Positions 43,885 through 51,819 of a stretch of 56,212 nt of DNA are shown here, piece after piece. Origin of the DNA: Flavimaribacter sp039888615 (GTDB taxonomy: Bacteria > Pseudomonadota > Alphaproteobacteria > Rhizobiales > Rhizobiaceae); the NCBI GenBank assembly GCA_039888615.1, contig JBDQQS010000026.1; one strand, 5' to 3'. The position numbers and the translations under genes are program-made. The notes under the pieces are model-generated. The model saw only the letters and a program-made list of their open reading frames with translations. It had not been told where the DNA came from and did not search any database. Within the stretch, counting starts at the first letter, position 1. Every line of letters begins with the position of its first letter.

Positions 43885-43973
43885 TTGTTACTCGTGAGTG
43901 CTTTGGGATCCAAGCCGGGTAATCCCGGCATCATCGCTGTAGTAACACAAGTGAAGCTGTAATGAAAGCATTG

Positions 43974-43983
43974 TGAAATTTCA
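43974..43983. promoter_or_regulatory. Operator candidate TGAAATTTCA, site 3
   Basis: A perfect palindrome in the 141-base divergent gap, 43 bases before the TAXI binding-protein gene and 90 bases before the DUF2848 gene. Read on the minus strand, it continues TGAAATTTCACAATG, close to the TGAAATTTCACTATTG of sites 1 and 2. A regulator bound here would govern both directions, including its own gene. Confidence 0.65.
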
Positions 43984-44025
43984 GAATAAGTGTAATGATC
44001 AAGCGTCTGAAACCGGAGAAATGCA

Positions 44026-45024
44026 ATGATTTCGAAATCAAAACGTTTGTTTTCTGCAACGATATTTGTCGGCGCAATCTTGCTGACGCCAGCCTCGGCG
44101 CAAGAAGAAGTTGATCTGACCTTTGCGTCCTTCTCTGTTGGCGGAAGTTGGTATGTGTACGCCTCCACCATCGCGGAATTTCTACGTGATGTTTTGCCGG
44201 AAGGCTCCAATGTCGACGCCACGCCATTGGGTGGCGGAGTCGTTAACTCCCTGCTCATCGACGCCGACAAAGCGCAGATTGCTCTGAGCCACGCAATGAC
44301 CAACAAATGGGCGACGAATGGAACTGTGGCCTATGATGCGCCGGTCGCGACAACCCGCGCGCTGGTCGGCGGACTGGACACCTATTACCTGACAGTAACC
44401 GCGGTTGACGCAGAGCCCGGGACAGGTCTTCGGGAATATTTCGAAACCGTCAATCCCGACGCCAAGATCGGCGCCAATCCCGGCGGCAGCGTAGCCACCT
44501 TTGCCGGCAAGCTCATGTTGACGGCCGCCAATGCTTCGGAAGAAGAGGTGGAAGAACGTGGCGGCGCCTACCTGTCCATGCCGCTCGGCACCATTAAGGA
44601 CAGCTTCCCGACGGGTGTTGTCGACGCCACGCCGCAGATCATTACACGCGGACATCCCGCCATCACCGAAATATCCGAAAACAACAACGTGACGATTCTT
44701 CAACCGGAAGACGACGTGCTGGAAACCATGAAAAGCACTTACGGTTTCGACCTGGGCACGCTTCCGGCCGACAGTTTCAGGGGACAGTCGGTGGATGTGA
44801 AACTGCCGACCACGTCCACCACCGTAATCGTGAGTGAGGAGATGTCGGACGATCTGGCCTACACGATAACCAAGGCGATCGTGGAAAACGCCGACAAACT
44901 GGCCGCAGCGCATCAGGCGTTGGCGGGGTTCGATCCGAACAAGGGCTGGCAGCCGGAAGTCGTGAACCTGCCGCTGCATCCGGGTGCGGAGAAGTACTAC
45001 CGCGAACGCGGCTGGCTGAAATAG
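44026..45024 (+). CDS. TAXI-family TRAP transporter solute-binding protein
   Basis: 332 residues with a signal peptide (MISKSKRLFSATIFVGAILLTPASAQ). The mature part has FASFSVGGSWYVYASTIAEFL, a variant of the TAXI motif (usually TGG-YYP), and GANPGGSVATFAGKLML and LPTTSTTVIVSEEMSDDLAYTITKAI. TAXI proteins feed fused TRAP permeases. It starts the second TRAP system of the region, unrelated to the DctP type upstream. The permease follows 16 bases later. Confidence 0.9.
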   Translation: MISKSKRLFSATIFVGAILLTPASAQEEVDLTFASFSVGGSWYVYASTIAEFLRDVLPEGSNVDATPLGGGVVNSLLIDADKAQIALSHAMTNKWATNGTVAYDAPVATTRALVGGLDTYYLTVTAVDAEPGTGLREYFETVNPDAKIGANPGGSVATFAGKLMLTAANASEEEVEERGGAYLSMPLGTIKDSFPTGVVDATPQIITRGHPAITEISENNNVTILQPEDDVLETMKSTYGFDLGTLPADSFRGQSVDVKLPTTSTTVIVSEEMSDDLAYTITKAIVENADKLAAAHQALAGFDPNKGWQPEVVNLPLHPGAEKYYRERGWLK

Positions 45025-45040
45025 CTGTAACGAAGAAGAC

Positions 45041-46954
45041 ATGCGGAAAAGCTGTAGAACGATGGCGACCACTGACACACGCACTGAATCAGACGACTCC
45101 ATTCAATCATTGCGTTCGCCTGTCGCCGTCATAGGCCTCTTGTGGATTGCGTTTCAGATCACAGTCTGGCTGCGTCCCGAAACCAGCATCTATGTCATTC
45201 GCGCAGGACACGTCTGTTTCGGACTCGCGACGTTTTTCGCCCTTTTAACAAATAGCAAATCCGCCCTTAACCGCATCATCGGCATCGCAGGCATTATACT
45301 GTCTGCGGTGCCGGTCATCATATACCAGATCGAGCAGGAGCGTCTGATTACCCGCTACGCAGGTCTCGCCGACCTGGAATTCGCGGATATCACTGTTGCG
45401 ATCATTCTCGGAACGCTGCTCCTGTTTGCGTCCATCAAGAAACTTGGCGTCGGAATGGTAGTCGTGGTTGGCGCCTTCGTCGCCTACCAGCTGGCGGGCG
45501 GCCTTCTCCCGCGTCCCTTCGGTCATAAACAGACCGACTTGACGGGCTTTGTCGATCAGCAGTTTATGACCATAGACGGCTTACTGGGAATTCCGCTCGG
45601 CGTTTCCGTCAACATCATTTTCTACTTCATCCTATTCGCGACCATATTCGAGGTCTACGGCGGCAGCCGCATGATCATCCAGTTGGCGCTCGCCTTGACC
45701 GGGCGTTACGCCGGCGGTCCGGCAAAAGCCGCAGTTGTCGGATCTGCCGTGACCGGTCTGGTGTCGGGCAGCGCCGTCGCCAATGTCATGACCTCCGGCA
45801 TGTTCACGATTCCGCTGATGATCCGCGGCAAGTACCAGCCGAGAATCGCCGCGGCCATTGAAGCTGTGGTGTCAACCGGCGGACAGCTTGTGCCGCCCGT
45901 CATGGGCGCGGCGGCCTTCATCATGGCCGACTTCCTGCAAATGCCGTATCGCGAGATCGTGGTGGCCGCCATTTTGCCGGCGTTCTTCTACTTCTTTGCG
46001 ATGTTCTTGACCGTGCACTTTCAAGCCAGAATGTCTGGTATCGGAGCAACTGACCCAACTGACATCGATAGTCCCTGGCAGGTGCTCAGGCATAGCGGCC
46101 AATTGCTGCTGCCTCTTGGCTGGCTCGCGGGAAGGATCAGTTTCGGTTATCCAATTCCTAACAGTTGCGTAGAAAGCATAATAGGAGTCATCGTTGTAGG
46201 CACGCTGTTTCCACAAACAAGGATACCCTTAAGGGAACTGCTTCTGGGAGCCGCCGAAGTCGGAGCCCGCGCCATGCCGGTGGCCCTTGCCTGCGCGCTG
46301 GCGGGCGTTATCGTTGGGGTGGTGTCCTATACCGGACTGGGTAACAAGCTGACATCGATCATTGTGGACGTTTCCGATGCGTCGGTGGTGCTTGCGCTTG
46401 TTTTGACCATTCTGGGTACGATCCTCATGGGCATGGGAATGCCCACGACTTCCGCTTACATCATGTCCGCGATCCTGCTTGCACCCGCCCTGATCCAGCT
46501 TGGATTTGATCCGCTCGCCTCACACATGCTGGTGTTCTATTTCGCGATCCTGGCGATGGTGACGCCCCCGATAGCTCTGAGCGCCTATGCGGCCGCTACC
46601 ATCTCGAACTCTCCACCCGGAGAGGTGGGGTGGGTTGCGTTCAGGCTGGCGGCGCCCGTCATGCTGATACCAGTGGTAATGATCCTGCGTCCTGCGATGC
46701 TCTTGCGCGGCACGCTCACGGAAATCCTGGTTGTCATGCTGATCGCTTTGCTGACTATTCTATTCAGCTGCGCTGCTTCTGTTGGATGGCTCTACAAACC
46801 GCTTAGAAATTGGCAACGCGGACTTGCCGTCTTTTGTTCTTTGTGTTTCGTCTCAAGCTCTGGCGGCGGAATATTCATGTGGCTGGCGTTGCTGGGAGTA
46901 GTTACGCTCATCTCTACTATTTTTGCTACAAAACACGGCTCCAGCCAGAGCTGA
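45041..46954 (+). CDS. TRAP transporter fused permease (4TM/12TM)
   Basis: 637 residues with about 16-18 membrane segments. The N-terminal part corresponds to DctQ and the rest to DctM (GGPAKAAVVGSAVTGLVSGSAVANVMTSGMFTIPLM, GGQLVPPVMGAAAFIMADFL, GTILMGMGMPTTSAYIMSAIL). Fused permeases of this kind pair with TAXI binding proteins. Two ATGs are possible (45041 and 45062). The C-terminal tail beyond about residue 560 is hydrophobic. Last gene of its operon; the following 150 bases show no clear terminator. Confidence 0.92.
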   Translation: MRKSCRTMATTDTRTESDDSIQSLRSPVAVIGLLWIAFQITVWLRPETSIYVIRAGHVCFGLATFFALLTNSKSALNRIIGIAGIILSAVPVIIYQIEQERLITRYAGLADLEFADITVAIILGTLLLFASIKKLGVGMVVVVGAFVAYQLAGGLLPRPFGHKQTDLTGFVDQQFMTIDGLLGIPLGVSVNIIFYFILFATIFEVYGGSRMIIQLALALTGRYAGGPAKAAVVGSAVTGLVSGSAVANVMTSGMFTIPLMIRGKYQPRIAAAIEAVVSTGGQLVPPVMGAAAFIMADFLQMPYREIVVAAILPAFFYFFAMFLTVHFQARMSGIGATDPTDIDSPWQVLRHSGQLLLPLGWLAGRISFGYPIPNSCVESIIGVIVVGTLFPQTRIPLRELLLGAAEVGARAMPVALACALAGVIVGVVSYTGLGNKLTSIIVDVSDASVVLALVLTILGTILMGMGMPTTSAYIMSAILLAPALIQLGFDPLASHMLVFYFAILAMVTPPIALSAYAAATISNSPPGEVGWVAFRLAAPVMLIPVVMILRPAMLLRGTLTEILVVMLIALLTILFSCAASVGWLYKPLRNWQRGLAVFCSLCFVSSSGGGIFMWLALLGVVTLISTIFATKHGSSQS

Positions 46955-47161
46955 GCAACAGGCGTTTCAGGCTGTTTTGAACAAACCGGCTGATACCGAT
47001 GATGTTAAGTTACAATATGGTGAGTTCCGACTATCCAGTGGGTGTGAAGAATCACGCGGTCTGTTGGCGGATGCTAAACGCCTTGTGAACGCTGCCAAAA
47101 TTTCGCTGTGAACCGCCCCGGATTTGCCGGAGTCTCCAACTTCTGAGAGATTGGATGCGAT

Positions 47162-47341
47162 ATGAGCAAGACAAAGAACAAATTTTCACCTGAAGTGCGT
47201 CAGCGAGCCATCCGCATGGTGCTGGACCACGAAGCCGAACATCCGTCCCGGTGAGCGGCCGTTTCCTCAATCGTCGCCAAGATTGGCTGCTCGCCTGCGA
47301 CGCTGCATGAATGGGTCAAGAAGGCCGAGGTTGACAGCGGC
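47162..47341 (+). pseudogene. IS3-family orfA with internal stop
   Basis: Reads MSKTKNKFSPEVRQRAIRMV then LDHEAEHPSR, a TGA stop at 47252-47254, and AAVSSIVAKIGCSPATLHEW then VKKAEVDSG. In intact relatives the codon at the stop is TGG (Trp), so this is a single-base nonsense mutation. Similarity ends near 47341. Confidence 0.85.
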
Positions 47342-47689
47342 AAATTTCTGACGTCAGCATCCATCGGACAAATTTTGGGGTTTGAGCAACGGAGGATTTC
47401 CGGTTCATCGAAGCCATTATGGAGCGAATCTATGGACGCCCCCTGCGCAAGGTGTATTTCACGATAGTATCAACGGCATCGGATGCGTGAATCTATCCGG
47501 CCTTTATCGAAGCGTTTCTTTTGCTTCTGGCCTCGATGGGATCCGCGTGTTTTCAGTGCCTTCTAAGTGTCTGTCCAAGAATGGCCGGTTAGGTATCGGG
47601 GGGTGAGTGAAGGGCGGCAATCAGATTCTTTGTATTTTGCGACAAATACGGAGAGATCGAATGGCCTAGACACCCTTCACCCGCCGTCA
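47342..47689 (+). other. 348 bases between orfA and orfB remnants, no gene recognised
   Basis: Several short open frames, none with recognisable similarity or a good ribosome binding site. In an intact IS3 element orfA and orfB would be contiguous, so this piece is either an insertion or heavily decayed orfB start. Confidence 0.5.
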
Positions 47690-48469
47690 CCATGACAGAA
47701 GCGGGCTGAGTTCGCCCTGGAACACGAGGACCTGACGCCTCGGGAACTGGCGGTCAAATACACCAACGAGAAGCGGTATTTTGTCTCCGAGTCGTCTGCC
47801 TACCGCATTCTCAAGGCCAAAGACCTGATCACGGCGTTGGTTTATGTGGTAATCCGGGCCGCCGACGAGTTCAAGGACAAGACCAGCCGCCCGAACGAGC
47901 TCTGGCAAACCGACTTCACCTATCTCAAGGTGATCGGCTGGGGCTGGTTCTATCTCAGCACGATCCTCGACGACCACAGCCGCTACATCATCGACTGGAA
48001 GCTCTGCACGACCATGAAGGCCGAGGATGTGACGGACACGCTGGACCTGGCCCTGCAGGCATCGGGCTGTCATCATGCCAATGTCGTTCACAAACCCCGG
48101 CTTCTCAGCGACAACGGCTCTTCCTATGTCGCAGGCGATCTGGCCGACTATCTCGATGACAAGGGTATGGAGCACGTGCGCGGTGCGCCGCATCATCCGC
48201 AGACACAGGGCAAGATCGAACGCTGGCACCAGACGCTGAAGAATCGCATCTACTGGAAAACTACTTCCTGCCCGGTAACCCCTCGAGAGGCAGATCGGTG
48301 CCTTTGTCGAACACTACAACCACCATCGATATCACGAGAGCCTGGGCAATCTGACCCCGGCAGACGTCTATCATGGCCGAGGCGCGACAATCCTGAAAAT
48401 GAGAGAGGAGATCAAGAAGCAGACCATCCACAAACGCCGCTTGCAGCACCAATACGCTGCCGCTTAAAC
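47690..48469 (+). pseudogene. IS3-family orfB with frameshifts
   Basis: The catalytic core is readable: LWQTDFTYLKVIGWGWFYLS (first Asp), LLSDNGSSYVAGDLADYL (second Asp), KIERWHQTLKNRI (Glu). After NRI one base is missing, and about 30 bases later the phase changes again, so that the normal C-terminus (FVEHYNHHRYHESLGNLTPA to HQYAAA) is in another frame. The 5' part also lacks the first ~80 codons. Not functional. Confidence 0.88.
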
Positions 48470-48615
48470 TGAAACGGAAATCGGACCAGAGCCTCCGTTA
48501 TGAAAAGTTATGAAAACCACCCAAGTATCCGAAAGCCTCTGACAACGGACAGTTTCATGATGGTCTCCTTTCGCTAGAGTGTTTCTCAAGACACGAAAGA
48601 AGAGAGCCGGGGGCA

Positions 48616-49218
48616 TCAGCCGGCCGGTCCACCGGTCACACGGACCCTTGGAGCGGGCAGCCGGTTGATCGGACGGCGCGTCCGGCCAGTGCCGAACCGC
48701 CTGCGCAGATTTACAGCCTCGCCGATATAATGGCGCACACCGTCGGTACCGATCAGACGCAGGCGGTAAAGGGCCGGCAACTGCGGTGCCGCTGGAAACG
48801 ACAGCTTGTCCCCCTCGTCGATTACGACAACCCCGAGGCGTTTCCACTGCATCGCGATGGCGATCCGGACATCGCCTTCGGGCGCATCGGGCAGATCCTC
48901 GACCATGTCTGGAGAGGCAGCACGATCGGGCCGGCTTCTTGAGGTGGTCTGCCTGCGCAAAACTTTGGCTGCATTCTGAGCGCGACGGAAGGTCACCGCC
49001 TCGCCTCCAAGATCGACATCTTTGGTTTCCCAGCCGGCAGCAAGCCAGGCATTGGAGTGCCGGTTGGGGTTCGGATCGTTGGCCCACCATGCCGGATGGT
49101 TGCGCGTGCTACGCGGCAGCGCGAAGCCGAGTATCTTCTCGATTTCGGCAAAGCGCAGACGACGGGACTCCGGACCCGGCGCGATCAGATAATCTTGCAG
49201 CTTGTCATACTTACTCAG
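48616..49218 (-). CDS. DUF7662 plus GIY-YIG-like protein, probably truncated
   Basis: About 200 residues. The N-terminal SKYDKLQDYLIAPGPESRRL to RNHPAWWANDPNPNRHSNAW then LAAGWETKDVDL is a DUF7662 domain. Near the C-terminus LPALYRLRLIGTDGVRHYIGEAVNLRRRF resembles the start of a GIY-YIG nuclease domain, but the usual remainder is missing and the last 25 residues look like random sequence, so the gene seems cut at its 3' end. The best start is a CTG at 49218 with AAGGAGG six bases before it; the frame is open up to 49320, inside the kinase gene. It follows the HipA-like gene in the same direction with 31 bases between. Role unknown; the linkage suggests a toxin-antitoxin or defence context. 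Confidence 0.6.
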   Translation of the reverse strand: MSKYDKLQDYLIAPGPESRRLRFAEIEKILGFALPRSTRNHPAWWANDPNPNRHSNAWLAAGWETKDVDLGGEAVTFRRAQNAAKVLRRQTTSRSRPDRAASPDMVEDLPDAPEGDVRIAIAMQWKRLGVVVIDEGDKLSFPAAPQLPALYRLRLIGTDGVRHYIGEAVNLRRRFGTGRTRRPINRLPAPRVRVTGGPAG

Positions 49219-49249
49219 GGCCGGCCTCCTTGCCGTCTTGGGTCCAGCA

Positions 49250-51109
49250 TCATTCGAACGCGCCGACGCGCTCGCGACAAATCGCGAGCATCTGCTCGGC
49301 CTTGCCCGCAATGTCGTCATCTATGCCGGCAACATCCGGAGTAGTGACCGCCTCAACGCCCGCGCGCAGTCCTGCCAGCATGTCTTCGATTGCTTGATTC
49401 GCTGCCGTGGCAGTCAGGCCCGCCGTCGCTGCCATCTTGAGGAAGTCAGCGCGGCGCAGGCGATTATCCTTGCCGTTGATCTTCAGGGCCATGCGGTCAT
49501 GTTCGAGGCCGGGAAAGACGACCGTGGTGACGGCGTCATAGAGCGGCGCGAGCCGTACGGTCTCAAAGCTGCGCGCATTCGGCTGCGCAATCTTGAGCAG
49601 CGCGAGATTCTTGAGGTGCATGTCTCCGTCCGCAATGATCCAGGCGAATAATGCGCGCTTGAGCACGAGGAGCAGATCGGCTTCCGGATCGGTCGAGAGC
49701 GGCCTAACGGCGCGGGCGATACGCTCGATCGTGCCGTCATATTTGGCTTCGGGGGGAAGATCGAGGACCGAGCACAAATCTTCGAGCGCGAGACGCCGCG
49801 TGTCATCGGCAGAAGCGCGAATATCGAAGCGCTCGACAATCAGCGCCGGCGGCATGCCGTCCGGCATAGCGGTCAACGCCGTCAGCGGCGCGTCGAGCCC
49901 GGCATGGCGGCCAAGCGCCATGGCGAGAAACTCGATCACCGGCAGCGCCTGAAACCCGCTGGTCCCGGCAGGCTTGAGTATGTGCGTAAAAGGCAGGCCG
50001 GTACCGGGAACAAGTTTACCGTCCTCACCGAGGAACATCGGCGCTTTGATCTGAACGCCCGACAGTCGCGGTGTGTCGGCGCTGGCGTAAAGGCGCGCGA
50101 GCTTTTCTTCGAAGCTCTGCTCGATGTCCCCGCGGCTCGGCCCGGCGTAGGTACCGGTGAAGATGCCGCCGGTTTTGAAATCGTCCAGACGACTGACCAG
50201 AACATCCGCGGGCAAGGCGTCAAGATCGGCAGCCTTGGTGCTGATCGTGATATTCGACATGTAGCGCTTGCCCGAACGCAGTACGGCGCGCTCGTCACTT
50301 TCCTTGAGGACGCGCTCCAGCCACCCTTCGGGCAAAAGAGAGAGAATGAAGGGCGGCAACTTGCCGGGAACGCGCTGCTGGATCAGTGGCAAATCGAAGC
50401 CCTTGTCCGGCTTCCAGCGCCATTCAAAGCCGTCATACATAAGATGCCCGATGTGGGTCCCATGCCAGGCGACGATAAAATCGAGGGCCGCCTCGTTACG
50501 AACCTCAATCTCAGCCGGTGTATGGAGCAGGTAGCGCTCGGCTTGCTCGCCCTCGCGATACCATTTGTTTTCACGAGCCAATGCCCAGAGGGCGTCAGCG
50601 GCTGCTTTGGGATCGCCGTACTCGGCAACCAGCCGCTGCGCGATGTCGGCGCGCATCGCCTCATCGATCGAGGCAGCGTGTTCGCTGCGCAGCCGGAAGG
50701 CTTCGAGAAAGCGCTGACGAACGGACGAGACATTGGTCCGGAACTCTCCCATGCCATCATCGACGGTAGCAGAAGCAACCGCCGGGTGATCGGGTGCAGT
50801 GTTCTGGATAATTTCCAGGGTCCTGATCCGGGTGCGCTGGTTGCGCGGCCCGCTGATAAAGAGCCGGCCATCGCGGGTCGGTGCGAGCAGGACGGCGCTG
50901 GCGGCGGAGAGATAGGCACGCGGATAGAGATAGTTGGCGATCCGGATCGCATGCCTGAGCACATCAGCGTCGGCATCGGCGTCGGCATCGACATAGATGC
51001 CGCGCATGAGCTGCACGATCTTGCCGGTTTCGGCCTGATAGTGGGCACGGGTTTTGTCGAGGTTTTCGCCGACGAGATAGAGCAATTTTCTAACTTTCGC
51101 GTATTTCAC
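49250..51109 (-). CDS. AbiEi-like/HipA fusion serine-threonine kinase
   Basis: 619 residues. The first ~170 (HYQAETGKIVQLMRGIYVDA, RIANYLYPRAYLSAASAVLL, GRLFISGPRNQRTRI) look like an AbiEi-type antitoxin/winged-helix domain. From about 215 a HipA N-terminal domain follows (GHLMYDGFEWRWKPDKGFDL, LLPEGWLERVL), then the HipA kinase (HILKPAG for ATP, PVIEFLAMALGRHAG, and the catalytic IIADGDMHLKNLALL with PLYDAVTT for Mg). HipA kinases phosphorylate a target such as GltX and arrest growth. Normal HipA is about 440 residues with a separate HipB antitoxin; none is encoded here, so the N-terminal domain may replace it. The GTG start lies inside a palindrome at 51092-51122, which suggests autoregulation. 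A 12-base tandem repeat encodes DADADADAD near residue 45. Confidence 0.8.
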   Translation of the reverse strand: MKYAKVRKLLYLVGENLDKTRAHYQAETGKIVQLMRGIYVDADADADADVLRHAIRIANYLYPRAYLSAASAVLLAPTRDGRLFISGPRNQRTRIRTLEIIQNTAPDHPAVASATVDDGMGEFRTNVSSVRQRFLEAFRLRSEHAASIDEAMRADIAQRLVAEYGDPKAAADALWALARENKWYREGEQAERYLLHTPAEIEVRNEAALDFIVAWHGTHIGHLMYDGFEWRWKPDKGFDLPLIQQRVPGKLPPFILSLLPEGWLERVLKESDERAVLRSGKRYMSNITISTKAADLDALPADVLVSRLDDFKTGGIFTGTYAGPSRGDIEQSFEEKLARLYASADTPRLSGVQIKAPMFLGEDGKLVPGTGLPFTHILKPAGTSGFQALPVIEFLAMALGRHAGLDAPLTALTAMPDGMPPALIVERFDIRASADDTRRLALEDLCSVLDLPPEAKYDGTIERIARAVRPLSTDPEADLLLVLKRALFAWIIADGDMHLKNLALLKIAQPNARSFETVRLAPLYDAVTTVVFPGLEHDRMALKINGKDNRLRRADFLKMAATAGLTATAANQAIEDMLAGLRAGVEAVTTPDVAGIDDDIAGKAEQMLAICRERVGAFE

Positions 51110-51122
51110 TTACGGGAAAGTT
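51092..51122. promoter_or_regulatory. Palindromic operator A overlapping the HipA-fusion start codon
   Basis: AACTTTC-G-CGTA, seven central bases, TACG-G-GAAAGTT: a symmetrical 31-base site with 11 paired positions per arm. It covers the GTG start (51109-51107). A protein bound here would block transcription or translation of the kinase gene. Confidence 0.75.
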
Positions 51123-51150
51123 ATAATTTTTTGCCCCAAATGTCAAGGAT

Positions 51151-51189
51151 TTCTAACTTTCACGTATTTCTGATACGCAATAGTTAGAA
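51151..51189. promoter_or_regulatory. Palindromic operator B upstream of the HipA fusion
   Basis: TTCTAACT...CGTA, seven bases, TACG...AGTTAGAA: a second, related palindrome with longer outer arms. Its centre lies 63 bases from that of operator A, close to six turns of the DNA helix, so two bound proteins would face the same side. Confidence 0.7.
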
Positions 51190-51395
51190 TCTCACCACCA
51201 TCCCGCCCCACCGGGCGGGACCAAGGGGGGTGCAACCGGCACCGGGCTTGCGCCCCACCGCAGCTACAACGCCGACACGATCGGCACCAATATCGGCATG
51301 ATGATCATCATCGCCGCCATGGCGCCCATGATGCCGAAGTCGGCGCCGACGATGATGACGACGATCATCATGGTGATCACCATGATCGTGCGCAG
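51190..51395 (+). other. Gene-free spacer with hairpin and ATG/ATC-rich tract
   Basis: Contains the hairpin TCCCGCCC-CACC-GGGCGGGA (51201-51220) and, from about 51297, a tract rich in ATG, ATC and GCC triplets ending in a perfect 20-base palindrome (51367-51386). One frame of the tract could encode a 33-residue Met/Ile-rich peptide, but without a ribosome binding site. Nothing else was recognised. Confidence 0.5.
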
Positions 51396-51714
51396 CTAAT
51401 CAGCGTAGCGCGGCAACCGCTCCTTGAACAGCGCGACCAATTCGGGCTGCATGAACTCGTACTCGTCGGGAATGCCGAGTGTGACGACCGGCGTCGTGCC
51501 GAGCGCCTTCTTGAACTTCTTCCTTATCTTCTCGCGATGGTGATTTCCATCGCGTAGATCTTGTCCGCCACGCGACCAGATCGGCATCGAGCCGGCAAGG
51601 CGCTTCCGGATCGAGACCGGCCGACCGAACGGCAATATCCGCCCGCCCCGAAAACACCGCTGCAGCGGTCGGGCTGCGCAGCTTGTTCGCGGTGCAGACA
51701 AACAGGATATTCAT
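51396..51714 (-). pseudogene. Low-molecular-weight protein tyrosine phosphatase-like gene, frameshifted
   Basis: Begins MNILFVCTANKLRSPTAAAV, with the CX5R active-site loop (CTANKLR). The protein would continue through DLVAW, DKIYAM, REKIRKKFKKALG and GIPDEYEFMQPELVALFKER to PRYAD, but these pieces are in three different frames. I infer one missing base after GTCGCGTGG (near 51565) and another near 51544. About 106 codons in total, the size of the small phosphatase family. Not functional as it stands, unless the sequence has errors. Confidence 0.82.
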
Positions 51715-51796
51715 CGTCCGGCTCCCATCCAATGGTCTCCATACAATATAGGTCATCGCGCAAGGTCGGTCCTGGTCAGGCTCTGGTCAGAGAAAA

Positions 51797-51819
51797 GAGG
51801 CCGCCTATGCTGCGGCCTC
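51797..51819 (-). terminator. Hairpin terminator left of the IS1182 element
   Basis: GAGGCCGC and GCGGCCTC pair across a seven-base loop; read on the minus strand the stem is followed by TTTT. It would end transcripts of the IS1182 transposase gene. Confidence 0.6.

Larger units (their letters stand above)
47109..48500 (+). mobile_element. Degenerate IS3-family element
   Basis: The left end TGAACCGCCCCGGATTTGCC at 47109 is a recognisable IS3-type terminus. Inside are an orfA with a nonsense codon and an orfB with frameshifts, separated by unrelated sequence. The right end is not clear; GAGCCTCCGTTATG near 48487 is a weak inverted match. Different from the IS3 element at 15519. The 154 bases before it (46955-47108) contain a possible coding fragment (QQAFQAVLNKPADTDDVKLQ) that I cannot assign. 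Confidence 0.75.

Noticed and set aside
46923..47111. Frame of 62 codons (QQAFQAVLNKPADTDDVKLQ) after the TAXI permease
   Set aside because: It overlaps the permease end in another frame and lacks a start signal; the weak resemblance to repeat proteins could not be secured.
50969..50992. 12-base tandem repeat coding DADADADAD as a phase-variation switch
   Set aside because: The unit is a multiple of three, so length changes would not shift the frame; only two copies are present.
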